Part shown: positions 25,258 through 34,017 of the stretch, in pieces
How the letters are laid out: each line of letters starts with the position of its first letter
Numbering within the stretch: the first letter of the stretch is position 1
DNA from: Siphonobacter sp. BAB-5405
GTDB lineage: Bacteria; Bacteroidota; Bacteroidia; Cytophagales; Spirosomataceae
Assembly: GCF_002872335.1 (NCBI RefSeq)
Contig: NZ_NJAG01000016.1
Span: 111,444 to 175,443 of the forward strand
Direction of reading: 5' to 3'
DNA: 64,000 nt
Notes under the pieces: model-generated
Databases searched by the model: none
What the model saw: the letters and a program-made list of their open reading frames with translations, nothing else
Told to the model about the DNA's origin: nothing
Made by a program: the position numbers and the translations under genes

Positions 25258-26625
25258 ATGCAAAAGACCGTCGTAATTGATGTCGTAGGGCTTAGTCAGA
25301 GTGTGATTGGCGAGTATACGCCATTTCTGAATAATTACCTCAAGACGAGAAATATACAAACCATTACCCCCGTACTGCCTGCCGTTACGACGACTTCGCA
25401 AAGCGTGTACGTAACGGGAAAATGGCCGAGTGAAAATGGTATCGTTGCCAACGGCTGGTACGACCGCGAAGACGCCGAAGTAAAGTTCTGGAAGCAGTCC
25501 AATCATTTGGTGAAAGGCGAAAAAATCTGGGAGGCTGCCCGCAAAGTGGATCCCTCGTTTACGGTTTCCAAAATGTTCTGGTGGTACAACATGTACTCCT
25601 CGGCGGATTGGTCCGTAACGCCCCGGCCCCAGTACCACGCCGATGGTGTGAAGGCTCCCGACTGTTATAGTTACCCGCCCGAACTGCGGGATCAGTTACA
25701 GGCCAAACTTGGTCAGTTTCCGCTGTTCAGTTTCTGGGGACCAAACGCTAATATCAAATCTACTCAATGGATTGCCGATGCGTCGCTATTTGTAGAAGAG
25801 CAGCATAATCCCACGCTTACGCTGATTTATCTGCCGCACCTAGACTATTGTTTACAGAAATTCGGCGTTGACTTCTCAAAAATTCAGAACGAATTAAGGG
25901 AGATCGACCGCGTACTGGAACAGCTTATTACGCATTACCAGAAGAAAAATGCCCAAATCATTTTACTTTCGGAATACGGCATCAACGATGTAAATCGGCC
26001 CGTCCACCTGAATCGTATTTTGCGGGAAGCGGGCTTAATTTCCGTTCGTCAGGAACGCTGGTATGAATTGCTGGATGCCGGAGTGTCTGAAGCCTTCGCG
26101 GCCTGCGATCACCAGATTGCTCACGTGTACGTGAAAGACAAATCCCGCATTCCGTTCGTGAAACAGCTGCTGGAAAAAGTACCGGGCGTGAAATGGGTAC
26201 TGGATGAAGCGGGCAAACGCGAACACCACATTGACCACGACCGGGCGGGTGATTTGGTCGTGATGGCCGAAACCGATAGCTGGTTTACCTATTATTACTG
26301 GTTCGACGATAAAAAAGCCCCGGACTACGCTCATTTGGTGGACATTCACCGTAAACCCGGTTATGACCCCGTGGAGATGTTCATGGACCCGGCCAACCCA
26401 CTCATTAAACTGCGGGCGGGGTACAAGCTGGCTCGTAAACTCATGGGCTTTCGGTATCTGATGGATGTTATTCCGCTGGATGCTACGCTGGTGAAAGGAT
26501 CACACGGAGCCGTACTGGCTCCCCAGGCGTTTCATCCGGTCCTCATTACGGATCAGCCCAGCGGCAAAGATCAGCTCGTGGCTACGGATGTGTACGATGT
26601 TATCTGGCAGCATCTGAACAACTAG
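25258..26625 (+). CDS. eboF: Alkaline phosphatase/nucleotide pyrophosphatase family protein EboF
   Basis: 455-residue member of the alkaline phosphatase superfamily (type I phosphodiesterase/nucleotide pyrophosphatase). It opens with KTVVIDVVGLSQSVIGEYTPFL, where the first metal-binding Asp lies. PVLPAVTTTSQSVYVTGKWPSENGIVANGW carries the nucleophilic Thr in the VTTTSQS stretch; LPHLDYCLQKFG, LLSEYGINDV and LVKGSHGA supply the remaining Asp/His ligands. It has no signal peptide, so it acts in the cytoplasm. It is the last ebo gene and ends at a strong terminator. The substrate is probably a phosphodiester or pyrophosphate intermediate but is unproven. Confidence 0.87.
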   Translation: MQKTVVIDVVGLSQSVIGEYTPFLNNYLKTRNIQTITPVLPAVTTTSQSVYVTGKWPSENGIVANGWYDREDAEVKFWKQSNHLVKGEKIWEAARKVDPSFTVSKMFWWYNMYSSADWSVTPRPQYHADGVKAPDCYSYPPELRDQLQAKLGQFPLFSFWGPNANIKSTQWIADASLFVEEQHNPTLTLIYLPHLDYCLQKFGVDFSKIQNELREIDRVLEQLITHYQKKNAQIILLSEYGINDVNRPVHLNRILREAGLISVRQERWYELLDAGVSEAFAACDHQIAHVYVKDKSRIPFVKQLLEKVPGVKWVLDEAGKREHHIDHDRAGDLVVMAETDSWFTYYYWFDDKKAPDYAHLVDIHRKPGYDPVEMFMDPANPLIKLRAGYKLARKLMGFRYLMDVIPLDATLVKGSHGAVLAPQAFHPVLITDQPSGKDQLVATDVYDVIWQHLNN

Positions 26626-26648
26626 AAGAATTTTATTTACGCTTTAGG

Positions 26649-26684
26649 AGTACCCCGGACCCATATTCCGGGGTACTTTTTTTG
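26649..26684 (+). terminator. Intrinsic terminator of the ebo cluster
   Basis: AGTACCCCGGA (26649-26659) pairs perfectly with TCCGGGGTACT (26667-26677), followed by seven T. Confidence 0.9.
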
Positions 26685-26818
26685 TGCGTTTAGCTTATAA
26701 GTCTAGTGTAACTGGATAATTTTCTATAGAAAAATTACAAATAAACATTTCAATAATTATAATATTATTTCTAATCTTGTATCTACTAAGCTGATCCTCA
26801 ACTCTTACTCTTCGAGTT

Positions 26819-27217
26819 ATGGCACAAATCAAAGCATACCTTACGTTTGGTGGAAACTGTCTGGAAGCCATGAATTTTTACCAGCAATGTTTCGGCGGTG
26901 ATTTCGACTGTATGACCTACGAAAACTCTCCCATGCAGATTCCGGACGACGCAAAATCGAAGATCATGCACTCGCGGCTGGTGAGCGATACGCTGGAACT
27001 GATGGCCGCCGACGACGTTCAGCATAAATCGGTCCGCTGTGGTAATATGGTTACATTGAATGTCAACTGTAACTCAAAAGATGAAATCAAACGCATTTTC
27101 AAAGTTCTGGCCCAGGGCGGTCGGGTAACCATGCCCTTACAGGATACCTTCTGGGGTGCGAAGTTTGGAACGCTTACCGATAAGTATGGCATCAAATGGA
27201 TGCTTAATTGTGATTAG
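26819..27217 (+). CDS. VOC family protein (PhnB-like)
   Basis: 132-residue protein of the glyoxalase/bleomycin-resistance (VOC) superfamily, PhnB branch. The pattern is clear: KAYLTFGGNCLEAMNFYQQCFGG at the start, KIMHSRLVSDTLELMAAD in the middle, and GGRVTMPLQDTFWGAKFGTLTDKYGIKWMLN at the end. These small cytosolic proteins are fold-recognised but rarely have a known substrate. The metal ligands usual in true glyoxalases are not fully conserved, which is normal for PhnB-like members. It is a single gene with its own terminator. Confidence 0.85.
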   Translation: MAQIKAYLTFGGNCLEAMNFYQQCFGGDFDCMTYENSPMQIPDDAKSKIMHSRLVSDTLELMAADDVQHKSVRCGNMVTLNVNCNSKDEIKRIFKVLAQGGRVTMPLQDTFWGAKFGTLTDKYGIKWMLNCD

Positions 27218-27241
27218 GGTTCATCTTCAACCTGCATTTCC

Positions 27242-27271
27242 AGCGATCAAGGCTCTTGATCGCTTTTTTTG
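27242..27271 (+). terminator. Intrinsic terminator after the VOC gene
   Basis: Perfect 10-bp stem, AGCGATCAAG (27242-27251) with CTTGATCGCT (27255-27264), then a T run. Confidence 0.88.
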
Positions 27272-27343
27272 TGCTTTATCAACAAATGATCAAGTTATTT
27301 AACCAAATTTCATCAAATACATAAATTTTAATTCATTTTCGCA

Positions 27344-27352
27344 TACATTTGA
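27344..27352 (+). promoter_or_regulatory. -7 promoter element of the radical SAM gene
   Basis: TACATTTGA (TAnnTTTG), 22 bases before the ATG at 27374. Confidence 0.5.
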
Positions 27353-27373
27353 ATACAAAACATAATCAAATGT

Positions 27374-28414
27374 ATGGAGGATTACCTGAAAGGTCGGGGT
27401 GCCCAGCTCAATACAGCCAATCGTTTTCTGAAACAACGTTACGAGGAAGAGCCCAGCGAAGTGCTGCAACCGTCACCTCAAACGCAGTTCATTCCGGAGA
27501 CGCCTAAGAAAATCATCAGTACGTTCAACAGCCCGGATTTACCCATGGGCAAATCCATCAACCCTTACCAGGGCTGCGAACACGGTTGTATTTACTGTTA
27601 CGCCCGCAATTCGCACGAGTACTGGGGCTACTCGGCGGGACTGGATTTTGAAACGAAGGTTATGGTGAAGCGGAACGCCGCCCCTTTACTGGAAGAACAA
27701 TTTCGAAAAGCGGCATGGGTACCTACACCCATTGAACTTTCGGGCAATACGGATTGCTACCAACCTGCCGAACGCAAATTTGAGCTTACGCGAAGTTTGC
27801 TGAAGGTCTTCGCCAAATACCGTAATCCCGTGAGCATGATTACTAAAAATGCTCTGATCTTACGTGATCTGGATGTACTCTCCGAACTGGCTGCTCACCA
27901 ACTCGTTCACGTTTACATTTCGATTACTACGCTTAATGAAGAGTTACGGCAGACCATGGAGCCGCGTACGGTTACGGCTCAAAAACGACTACAGGTCATT
28001 GAACGACTGACGGCGGCGGGCGTACCTGTGGGCGTGATGACCGCTCCCATCATTCCGGGCCTCAACGACCATGAAATTCCGAAGCTGATTGAAGCGGCCG
28101 CAAACGCCGGAGCCCTTACGGCGGCCCTGACCGTCGTTCGGCTGAATGGAGCGATTGGTGAATTATTTGAGGACTGGATTCGGAAGACCTTCCCCGACCG
28201 GGCCGATAAAGTACTGAATCAGATTCGGGATTGTCACGGTGGACAACTCAACGACAGTCGCTGGAACGTACGCATGATGGGCCAGGGTAAAATAGCCGAG
28301 CACATTCATCAACTTCACCGCATTTCGCGGCAACGGTACATGCCCAACCGCCAGATGCCTGCGTACGACCTAACGCAGTTTCGGCGGGAAGGTATGCAGA
28401 TGAAGTTGTTTTGA
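27374..28414 (+). CDS. PA0069-type radical SAM protein
   Basis: 346-residue radical S-adenosylmethionine enzyme of the PA0069/Rv2578c type. The [4Fe-4S]-binding CxxxCxxC is CEHGCIYC (Cys68, Cys72, Cys75) after GKSINPYQG. ELSGNTDCYQPAERKFELTRSLL and SMITKNALILRDLDVL are family hallmarks, as is the C-terminal MPNRQMPAYDLTQFRREGMQMKLF. The family is related to spore photoproduct lyase (SplB-like), but its reaction in non-spore-formers is unknown. It is a single gene. Confidence 0.88.
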   Translation: MEDYLKGRGAQLNTANRFLKQRYEEEPSEVLQPSPQTQFIPETPKKIISTFNSPDLPMGKSINPYQGCEHGCIYCYARNSHEYWGYSAGLDFETKVMVKRNAAPLLEEQFRKAAWVPTPIELSGNTDCYQPAERKFELTRSLLKVFAKYRNPVSMITKNALILRDLDVLSELAAHQLVHVYISITTLNEELRQTMEPRTVTAQKRLQVIERLTAAGVPVGVMTAPIIPGLNDHEIPKLIEAAANAGALTAALTVVRLNGAIGELFEDWIRKTFPDRADKVLNQIRDCHGGQLNDSRWNVRMMGQGKIAEHIHQLHRISRQRYMPNRQMPAYDLTQFRREGMQMKLF

Positions 28415-28460
28415 TATTTTGTTATTGGTTGTTAGTTATTTGTGGGTCTAGACACAAAAA

Positions 28461-28489
28461 AAGGCTACAAAACGATGTTTTGCAGCCTT
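28461..28489 (-). terminator. Intrinsic terminator of the lipocalin-like lipoprotein gene
   Basis: Arms 28461-28473 and 28477-28489 pair (AAGGCT with AGCCTT, CAAAAC with GTTTTG, one mismatch). On the minus strand a run of seven T follows. Confidence 0.8.
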
Positions 28490-28512
28490 CTGTGTATGCT
28501 TACCGAACAAGC

Positions 28513-29031
28513 TTATTTCGGAGTTACAACCAGATTAAGGTATGCACCATCCTGAACAGGAGAACCTAAGCTTTTTGCTTTGTCGATGATCTGTGCATCG
28601 ATACCCGTAGGATTCTTCACGTTCAGTATATACTTGAACGTTGCTGTTTTATCAGTTACTGATTCAGCAGAGTATTTCAAGACAGCCCCTGAAGTAGAAG
28701 TCATCGTAATAGTCTTGTTGTCTGAAGCTAAGGCCCAGGTCCCCGTCGTGTTGGCACCGTCTAGATCGTTCCGCTGAAAAGTCCCATCAGATTTAAAGGT
28801 AACCGAAAATGAACCGAAGTCGTACAGATTTGCGGAACCCCCTCTAGCGTATATAGGAAGTTGTTTGATAACACTATTAACATCGTAGGCAACTACGCTT
28901 TGGCTTTGCCAAGTCTTAATCAGGGCTGCCTTCGTGTTATTCGTTCCCCCGTCATTCGTGTTGTCGTCGTCTTTTTTGCAACCAAAAATGAAGGCGGCTG
29001 ATAAAGCCAGTAACATTAAGCTTTTTTTCAT
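28513..29031 (-). CDS. Predicted lipoprotein, lipocalin-like
   Basis: 172-residue exported lipoprotein. The signal peptide ends at a lipobox with Cys18 (SAAFIFGC), followed by KKDDDN, a charged linker often seen on Bacteroidota surface lipoproteins. The mature part has LIKTWQSQSVVAYD, then SFSVTFKSDGTFQRND and GTWALASDNKTITMTS. This is the pattern of lipocalin-like domains that are widespread and uncharacterised in this phylum. The function is unknown. It is a single gene with a terminator downstream, next to polA but not clearly co-transcribed. Confidence 0.75.
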   Translation of the reverse strand: MKKSLMLLALSAAFIFGCKKDDDNTNDGGTNNTKAALIKTWQSQSVVAYDVNSVIKQLPIYARGGSANLYDFGSFSVTFKSDGTFQRNDLDGANTTGTWALASDNKTITMTSTSGAVLKYSAESVTDKTATFKYILNVKNPTGIDAQIIDKAKSLGSPVQDGAYLNLVVTPK

Positions 29032-29216
29032 GAGATTGTTTGTGTTCGAAAGTCGTTCCGTTTCTGGCGGGTAAAACGACGGACTTCCTGGGTTTGTTTA
29101 CAATGCGTTAATGGAGCTAAAAAACAGTACAAGGATGCGAGGGCAAACGCAGCAAACCGCCACGAATATAGCTTAACTTCTGATGTTCAGGGATGTATCG
29201 CACCTAAATTCTTTGT

Positions 29217-32039
29217 TTAGTGAGCCTCCAGCCAGTTTTGCCCTACGCCCATGCCAGTTTCCATTTTTACCGACAAGGGCAAGGCATGCACCATCAGCTC
29301 ATTTACGTGCTCCCGCAGATAGTCGAGTTCGCTCTTATGAACGTCGAAAACCAATTCATCGTGTACGGTAAGGATCATTCGGGACTTTAATTTTTCCCGC
29401 CGAATAAAATCCTGCACTTTCACCATGGCGATTTTCATGATGTCCGCCGCCGTTCCCTGAATCGGAGCGTTGATGGCGTTGCGTTCGGCGTAACCCCGGT
29501 CAGTCTGGTTGCCCGAGTTAATATTCGGCAAATACCGCCGACGGCCCAGAATGGTTTCAGCGTAGCCCGTCTCGCGTACTTTGGCCATACTTTCGTCCAT
29601 GTATTCCTTTACCGCCGGAAATTCCCGGAAATAGTTGTCAATCAATTCCTTGGCTTCAGTCCGGGACACTTCTACCTGTTGAGAAAGACCGAAGGCCGAA
29701 ACGCCGTAGATGATCCCGAAATTGACCGTTTTCGCCTTGCGTCGCATATCGGCGGTAACCTCTTCCAGCGGTACGTGGAAAACCTTGCTCGCCGTTGCCC
29801 GGTGTACGTCCAGGCCCTGATTAAAGGCTTCCGTCATACTGGCATCGCCCGAAAACGCCGCCATGATGCGTAATTCGATCTGCGAATAATCGGCGGACAA
29901 AATCACGTGATCTTCATCGCGGGCAATAAAGGCCTTGCGAATTTCCCGTCCACGTGGCGTACGAATCGGAATGTTCTGCAAGTTTGGATTCGTGGACGAC
30001 AGCCGGCCCGTAGCCGTTACGGCCTGGTTGAAACTGGTGTGCAGACGGCCCGTACGCGGCGAAAGCAGGGCGGGCAGAGCATCCACGTAGGTGGATTTGA
30101 GTTTCTGTAATTCCCGGAAATCCAGAATCTTTCGTACGATTTCGTGCTTTGATTCCAGACCTAGCAATACGTCCTCCCCCGTCATATACTGACCCGTCTT
30201 GGTTTTCTTCGCTTTGGGATCGAGATGCAGTTTTTCGAATAAAATCTCTCCCAGCTGTTTCGGGGAAGCGATATTGAATTCCTGTCCGGCCAGTTCCCAG
30301 GCCCGCTGTTGCGTATCCCGCAAATCCACGTCGAGTTGCTGGGAAAGCTCTTTCAGAAAACCGACGTCGAGTCGTACGCCTTCGGCTTCCACTTCAGCCA
30401 GTACGCGGGCCAGCGGCATTTCCACCGTTTCAAAGAGCGAAACCAGCTTCGGATTTTGCTGGAGTACGGGGTTGAGTACCTCCTTGAGTTGCAGGGTAAT
30501 ATCGGCATCCTCAGCGGCATACTCCTTGATTTTCTCCATATCCACGTCCCGCATATTGCCCTGATTCTTGCCTTTTTTACCAATCAGTTCTTCGATGGCT
30601 ACGGGCGTGTAATTCAAATACGTTTCGGCCAGAATATCCATGTTGTGCCGTTTTTCGGGCTCAATCAGGTAATGGGCCAGCATGGTATCGTAGAGTTTTC
30701 CTTTGACTTCCACGCCGTAGTTGGCCAGAACCGTCAGATCGTATTTGATGTTCTGAGCGATTTTTTCGACGGCTTCATTTTCGAATACGGAACGAAAATC
30801 TTCCAGAATGACGAGAGCCGCCTCCCGGTTGTCCGGAACGGGCACGTAGAAAGCTTCGCCCACGCGGTACGAAAAAGACATTCCAATCAAATCCGCTTCA
30901 ATGGCCGACAAAGCGGTTGTTTCGGTATCGAAACAAATGGCATCCTGCAGATTGAGGTAATGGGCCAGTGATTTCCGTAATTCCGGGGTATCGATTAACT
31001 GATAATCGTGAACCGTATCATGCACCGTCCGGCGAACCGTAGTGGTTTCCCACTGCCCCGCTACTTCCGACGTCGCTATGGCGGCTACTGGAGCGGCTCC
31101 GAACAAATCCATCTGAGCCGTTGGGGCTTTGGATTTGGCCGTTTTTGGGGTCTCGGCGGGTGCCGGTTCTTCGCCCAGCAAGCGTTTGCGAAGCGTACGG
31201 AATTCCAGTTCATCGAGTAAGGTTGACAGCGTTTCGCGGTTGGGCTCACAGAGTTCCAGAGCTTTTTCATCGAATTCAATCGGCACATTCTGCTCAATCA
31301 GGGCCAGTTCTTTGGACAGAAGTCCCTGCTCGGCGAACGCACGGACGTTTTCCGCCATTTTGCCCTTCAACTGGTCTACGTTGGCAATCAGGTTTTCGAC
31401 TGAACCGTATTCCGCGATCAGTTTCACCGCCGTTTTTTCGCCAATACCGGGGATACCGGGAATATTATCGACGGCATCGCCCATCAGTCCCAGCAAATCC
31501 ACGACCTGATCGACATTACTAATGCCCCAGCGTTCGCAAACCTCTTTGGGACCCATGATCTCCACGTCCTTCCCCATAAAAGCGGGCTTATAGAGCTTCA
31601 CGTGTTCCTCTACCAGTTGTCCGTAATCCTTGTCGGGGGTCATCATGTACACCTCGTATCCACCCGTTGCGGAAGCCTTTTTGGCCAGCGTACCAATGAT
31701 GTCGTCGGCTTCGTAGCCTTCCATAATCAGTACCGGAATGCACAGAGCTTCGCACAACCGCTTGACGTACGGAATAGCAATCGTAATATCTTCGGGCTGT
31801 TGTTGCCGCTGAGCCTTGTATGCCTCAAAACGGGTATGGCGGAACGTGGGTTTCGCCGTATCAAAAGCCACCCCTAAATGCGAGGGATTTTCTTTGCGTA
31901 ATACTTCGAGAAGCGTATTTGTAAAGCCAAAAACAGCACTGGTATTCAGTCCGGTAGACGTAATACGGGGCGTTTTGGCAAAAGCGAAGTGAGCCCGGTA
32001 AATGAGGGCCATCGCGTCCAGGAGAAATAGTTTTTTCAT
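29217..32039 (-). CDS. polA: DNA polymerase I
   Basis: 940-residue repair and Okazaki-fragment polymerase. The N-terminal 5'-3' exonuclease domain (about 1-290) is complete (LLDAMALIYRAHFAF, EGYEADDIIGTLAKKA, DKDYGQLV, GIPGIGEKTA). The 3'-5' proofreading domain (about 340-530) keeps its acidic residues (FDTETT, NIKYDLTVL, YAAEDAD). The polymerase domain has motif A DYSQIELRIMAAFSGD, motif B RRKAKTVNFGIIYG and motif C VHDELVFDV. A low-complexity linker (about 290-335) joins the first two. All three activities appear intact. Confidence 0.97.
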   Translation of the reverse strand: MKKLFLLDAMALIYRAHFAFAKTPRITSTGLNTSAVFGFTNTLLEVLRKENPSHLGVAFDTAKPTFRHTRFEAYKAQRQQQPEDITIAIPYVKRLCEALCIPVLIMEGYEADDIIGTLAKKASATGGYEVYMMTPDKDYGQLVEEHVKLYKPAFMGKDVEIMGPKEVCERWGISNVDQVVDLLGLMGDAVDNIPGIPGIGEKTAVKLIAEYGSVENLIANVDQLKGKMAENVRAFAEQGLLSKELALIEQNVPIEFDEKALELCEPNRETLSTLLDELEFRTLRKRLLGEEPAPAETPKTAKSKAPTAQMDLFGAAPVAAIATSEVAGQWETTTVRRTVHDTVHDYQLIDTPELRKSLAHYLNLQDAICFDTETTALSAIEADLIGMSFSYRVGEAFYVPVPDNREAALVILEDFRSVFENEAVEKIAQNIKYDLTVLANYGVEVKGKLYDTMLAHYLIEPEKRHNMDILAETYLNYTPVAIEELIGKKGKNQGNMRDVDMEKIKEYAAEDADITLQLKEVLNPVLQQNPKLVSLFETVEMPLARVLAEVEAEGVRLDVGFLKELSQQLDVDLRDTQQRAWELAGQEFNIASPKQLGEILFEKLHLDPKAKKTKTGQYMTGEDVLLGLESKHEIVRKILDFRELQKLKSTYVDALPALLSPRTGRLHTSFNQAVTATGRLSSTNPNLQNIPIRTPRGREIRKAFIARDEDHVILSADYSQIELRIMAAFSGDASMTEAFNQGLDVHRATASKVFHVPLEEVTADMRRKAKTVNFGIIYGVSAFGLSQQVEVSRTEAKELIDNYFREFPAVKEYMDESMAKVRETGYAETILGRRRYLPNINSGNQTDRGYAERNAINAPIQGTAADIMKIAMVKVQDFIRREKLKSRMILTVHDELVFDVHKSELDYLREHVNELMVHALPLSVKMETGMGVGQNWLEAH

Positions 32040-32175
32040 GCAACCGCTGCGTTTCTTGCCCGCAAGTTAACGCTTCGTGGCAGGCTTTCGTCACTGGTAC
32101 GATTATTGCGAAAGAGGAATTTTCGTTAGATTGGATGATTGTTTCAGCCTCATCCGTTTACCTATGTTTTGCACC

Positions 32176-32709
32176 ATGGAAAAACCGTATCAGATCCTAG
32201 CCATTTCGGGCAGCCTGCGGGCCGCCTCGACCAATACACAAATTCTGGAGAAAATTTCCCACTGGGTGCCTGATACCGTTTCGTGGCAGATCTACGAAGA
32301 GCTGGCTCAAATTCCTCCCTTTGATCCGGATTATACGGAATATCCGGCGGCCGTCGAGCAGTTTCGTACGCAGTTGCTGGCGGCGGATGCACTCGTCTTT
32401 TGTTCTCCGGAATACGTATTCGGCGTACCGGGAGTTTTGAAAAACCTGCTGGACTGGACCTCGGCGTTCTCTTCCGGCGAATGGCATGAAAAACCTACGG
32501 CGGTGATTACGGCTTCGATACTGGGTGAAAAAGCCCACGAATCGTTGCGACTGACTTTAGGCATCCTGGGAGCCCGTATTCTGGAAAACACCAGTTTACT
32601 CATTTCGCACGCCCGTACCAAGATGGACAAGCCGGAAACCGAAGCCGATCTGAAGTCTGTATTAAACGCTTTGCTGCAGGAACTCACGGAAAAACCCGTC
32701 TTGCAGTAA
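32176..32709 (+). CDS. NADPH-dependent FMN reductase
   Basis: 177-residue flavodoxin-fold reductase of the SsuE/ChrR/YieF type. ISGSLRAASTNTQIL (about 9-23) binds FMN phosphate. FCSPEYVFGVPGVLKNLLDWTS (about 75-96) is the signature that closes the flavin site. It may reduce quinones, chromate or azo compounds; the substrate is not readable. The ATG at 32176 gives the normal N-terminus; the longer frame from 32077 is not typical, and an ATG at 32164 is a possible alternative. It is divergent from polA, with a strong terminator after it. Confidence 0.82.
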   Translation: MEKPYQILAISGSLRAASTNTQILEKISHWVPDTVSWQIYEELAQIPPFDPDYTEYPAAVEQFRTQLLAADALVFCSPEYVFGVPGVLKNLLDWTSAFSSGEWHEKPTAVITASILGEKAHESLRLTLGILGARILENTSLLISHARTKMDKPETEADLKSVLNALLQELTEKPVLQ

Positions 32710-32726
32710 GTTATCAATGGCATACA

Positions 32727-32770
32727 AAAAGCCCCAACGAATGGCATTCGTTGGGGCTTTTCTATTTTTT
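32727..32770. terminator. Bidirectional terminator
   Basis: AAAAGCCCCAACGAAT (32727-32742) pairs with ATTCGTTGGGGCTTTT (about 32746-32761), with T runs on both strands. It serves the FMN reductase gene and the convergent small Cys-rich gene. Confidence 0.88.
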
Positions 32771-32776
32771 TGCTCG

Positions 32777-32950
32777 TTAGTTCACTTTCTGGATGGGAGG
32801 CAGCTTGGACTCGTCGAATTTGATCGCTCCGCAGGACCCGCAACCTTTGGCACAACCGCCGGTTTTTCGCAGGCTGAACTGCTTTCTGAACTGATTCCCC
32901 AGGTACACCAGGGCACCGACGAATAACATTCCGATGACGAGTGTTTCCAT
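32777..32950 (-). CDS. FeoB-associated Cys-rich membrane protein
   Basis: 57-residue protein with one N-terminal membrane helix (LVIGMLFVGALVYLGNQF, about 4-21), a basic stretch, and a Cys cluster CAKGCGSCGAIKFD. This is the layout of the small proteins annotated FeoB-associated Cys-rich, often encoded next to the ferrous iron transporter FeoB. No feoA or feoB lies in this window, so it is an orphan copy. The ATG at 32950 is preferred to the longer 32983 start because it places the helix at the N-terminus. It may be co-transcribed with the upstream inositol monophosphatase gene, 53 bases away. Confidence 0.72.
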   Translation of the reverse strand: METLVIGMLFVGALVYLGNQFRKQFSLRKTGGCAKGCGSCGAIKFDESKLPPIQKVN

Positions 32951-33003
32951 GCTTTCTTCTGTCTTTGGGCCTATAACGTTCAAGTCAAACCTTTTTGTTC
33001 GGA

Positions 33004-33804
33004 CTAAGCCATACTTTCGCTAATCATGTCAATCAATTCCTGATGAATGCGGCCGTTGGAACTGATGATTTCGCCGCCGAAGAGGTAGTTTTCTTCGCCT
33101 TTGAAATCAGTAACCGTACCACCGGCTTCCTGTACCAGCAAGATACCAGCCGCAATATCCCAGCTATTGATGTTGTATTCAAAATAGCCCTCAAACCAGC
33201 CCCGAGCCGTATACGCCAGATCAAGGGCCGCCGAGCCGATTCGCCGGAAGCCATGCGATTCTTTCGTAATCCGCAGAATCATGTTCATGTACGCTTCGGT
33301 CTTCTGATTCTGACGACTCGGGAAACCACAGGCCAGCAAACTACTCTGTACCCGGTCTACTTTGGATACCGACAGGCGTTCTTTGTTCATCCAGGCTCCG
33401 CCGTCTTTCCAGGTATAAAACATTTCATCCCGAAAAGGCTCGTAAATGATGCCCGCTACGGGTTTGCCACCCTGCAACAGTCCAATGCTGGTACAGAATT
33501 GCGGATAGGCGTGCAGAAAGTTCGTCGTACCATCCAGGGGATCGATTACCCAGACAAATTCCTGATCGGTGGCCTGCTCTACTGTCCCTTCTTCGGTAAT
33601 AAAACCCGAGCCCGGCAACAACCCTGAAAGTCCTTCCACCAGCCGACTTTCCGTTTCCTTATCGACGTACGAAACCAGATTGAAATTTTCGCCGTATTTG
33701 TGCTCGATTTTCGTGGGATCGAAGTGTTTGAGTTCCGCCAGCATAAATTCACCGGCAGCTTTCGCCAATTGGGTTACTTCGAGGGTAATTTTCTCAAAAC
33801 TCAT
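33004..33804 (-). CDS. suhB: Inositol monophosphatase family protein
   Basis: 266-residue Mg2+-dependent, lithium-sensitive type sugar phosphatase. Metal-site motifs are intact: Glu71/Glu72 in FITEEGT, VIDPLDGTTNFLH with Asp88 and Asp91, and NSWDIAAG with Asp216. Substrates across the family include inositol-1-phosphate, glycerol-2-phosphate and related compounds; SuhB also binds the rRNA antitermination complex in Proteobacteria, which is not assured here. A CAAAGTAA sequence (TTACTTTG on the minus strand) about 66 bases upstream is a near match to the -7 element. Confidence 0.88.
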   Translation of the reverse strand: MSFEKITLEVTQLAKAAGEFMLAELKHFDPTKIEHKYGENFNLVSYVDKETESRLVEGLSGLLPGSGFITEEGTVEQATDQEFVWVIDPLDGTTNFLHAYPQFCTSIGLLQGGKPVAGIIYEPFRDEMFYTWKDGGAWMNKERLSVSKVDRVQSSLLACGFPSRQNQKTEAYMNMILRITKESHGFRRIGSAALDLAYTARGWFEGYFEYNINSWDIAAGILLVQEAGGTVTDFKGEENYLFGGEIISSNGRIHQELIDMISESMA

Positions 33805-34017
33805 GCGTCATTTGGTTTAGCTACAGGAGCCACGCAAGGTTGGGCGGTTTGCGTTTAAGGCGTCCTTTGACAAAGTAACACTTATTCGTACGAACATTTT
33901 CGCTGGAAGAAAGCATTTCTTTGCGTCAAATAAGCTTTTATGCAGTCTTGTAGAGAATAGGGCATTATTTTTTTAAGACCTCCTGCATTTGCACGCAGCA
34001 TTTCACCCCTTCAATGT

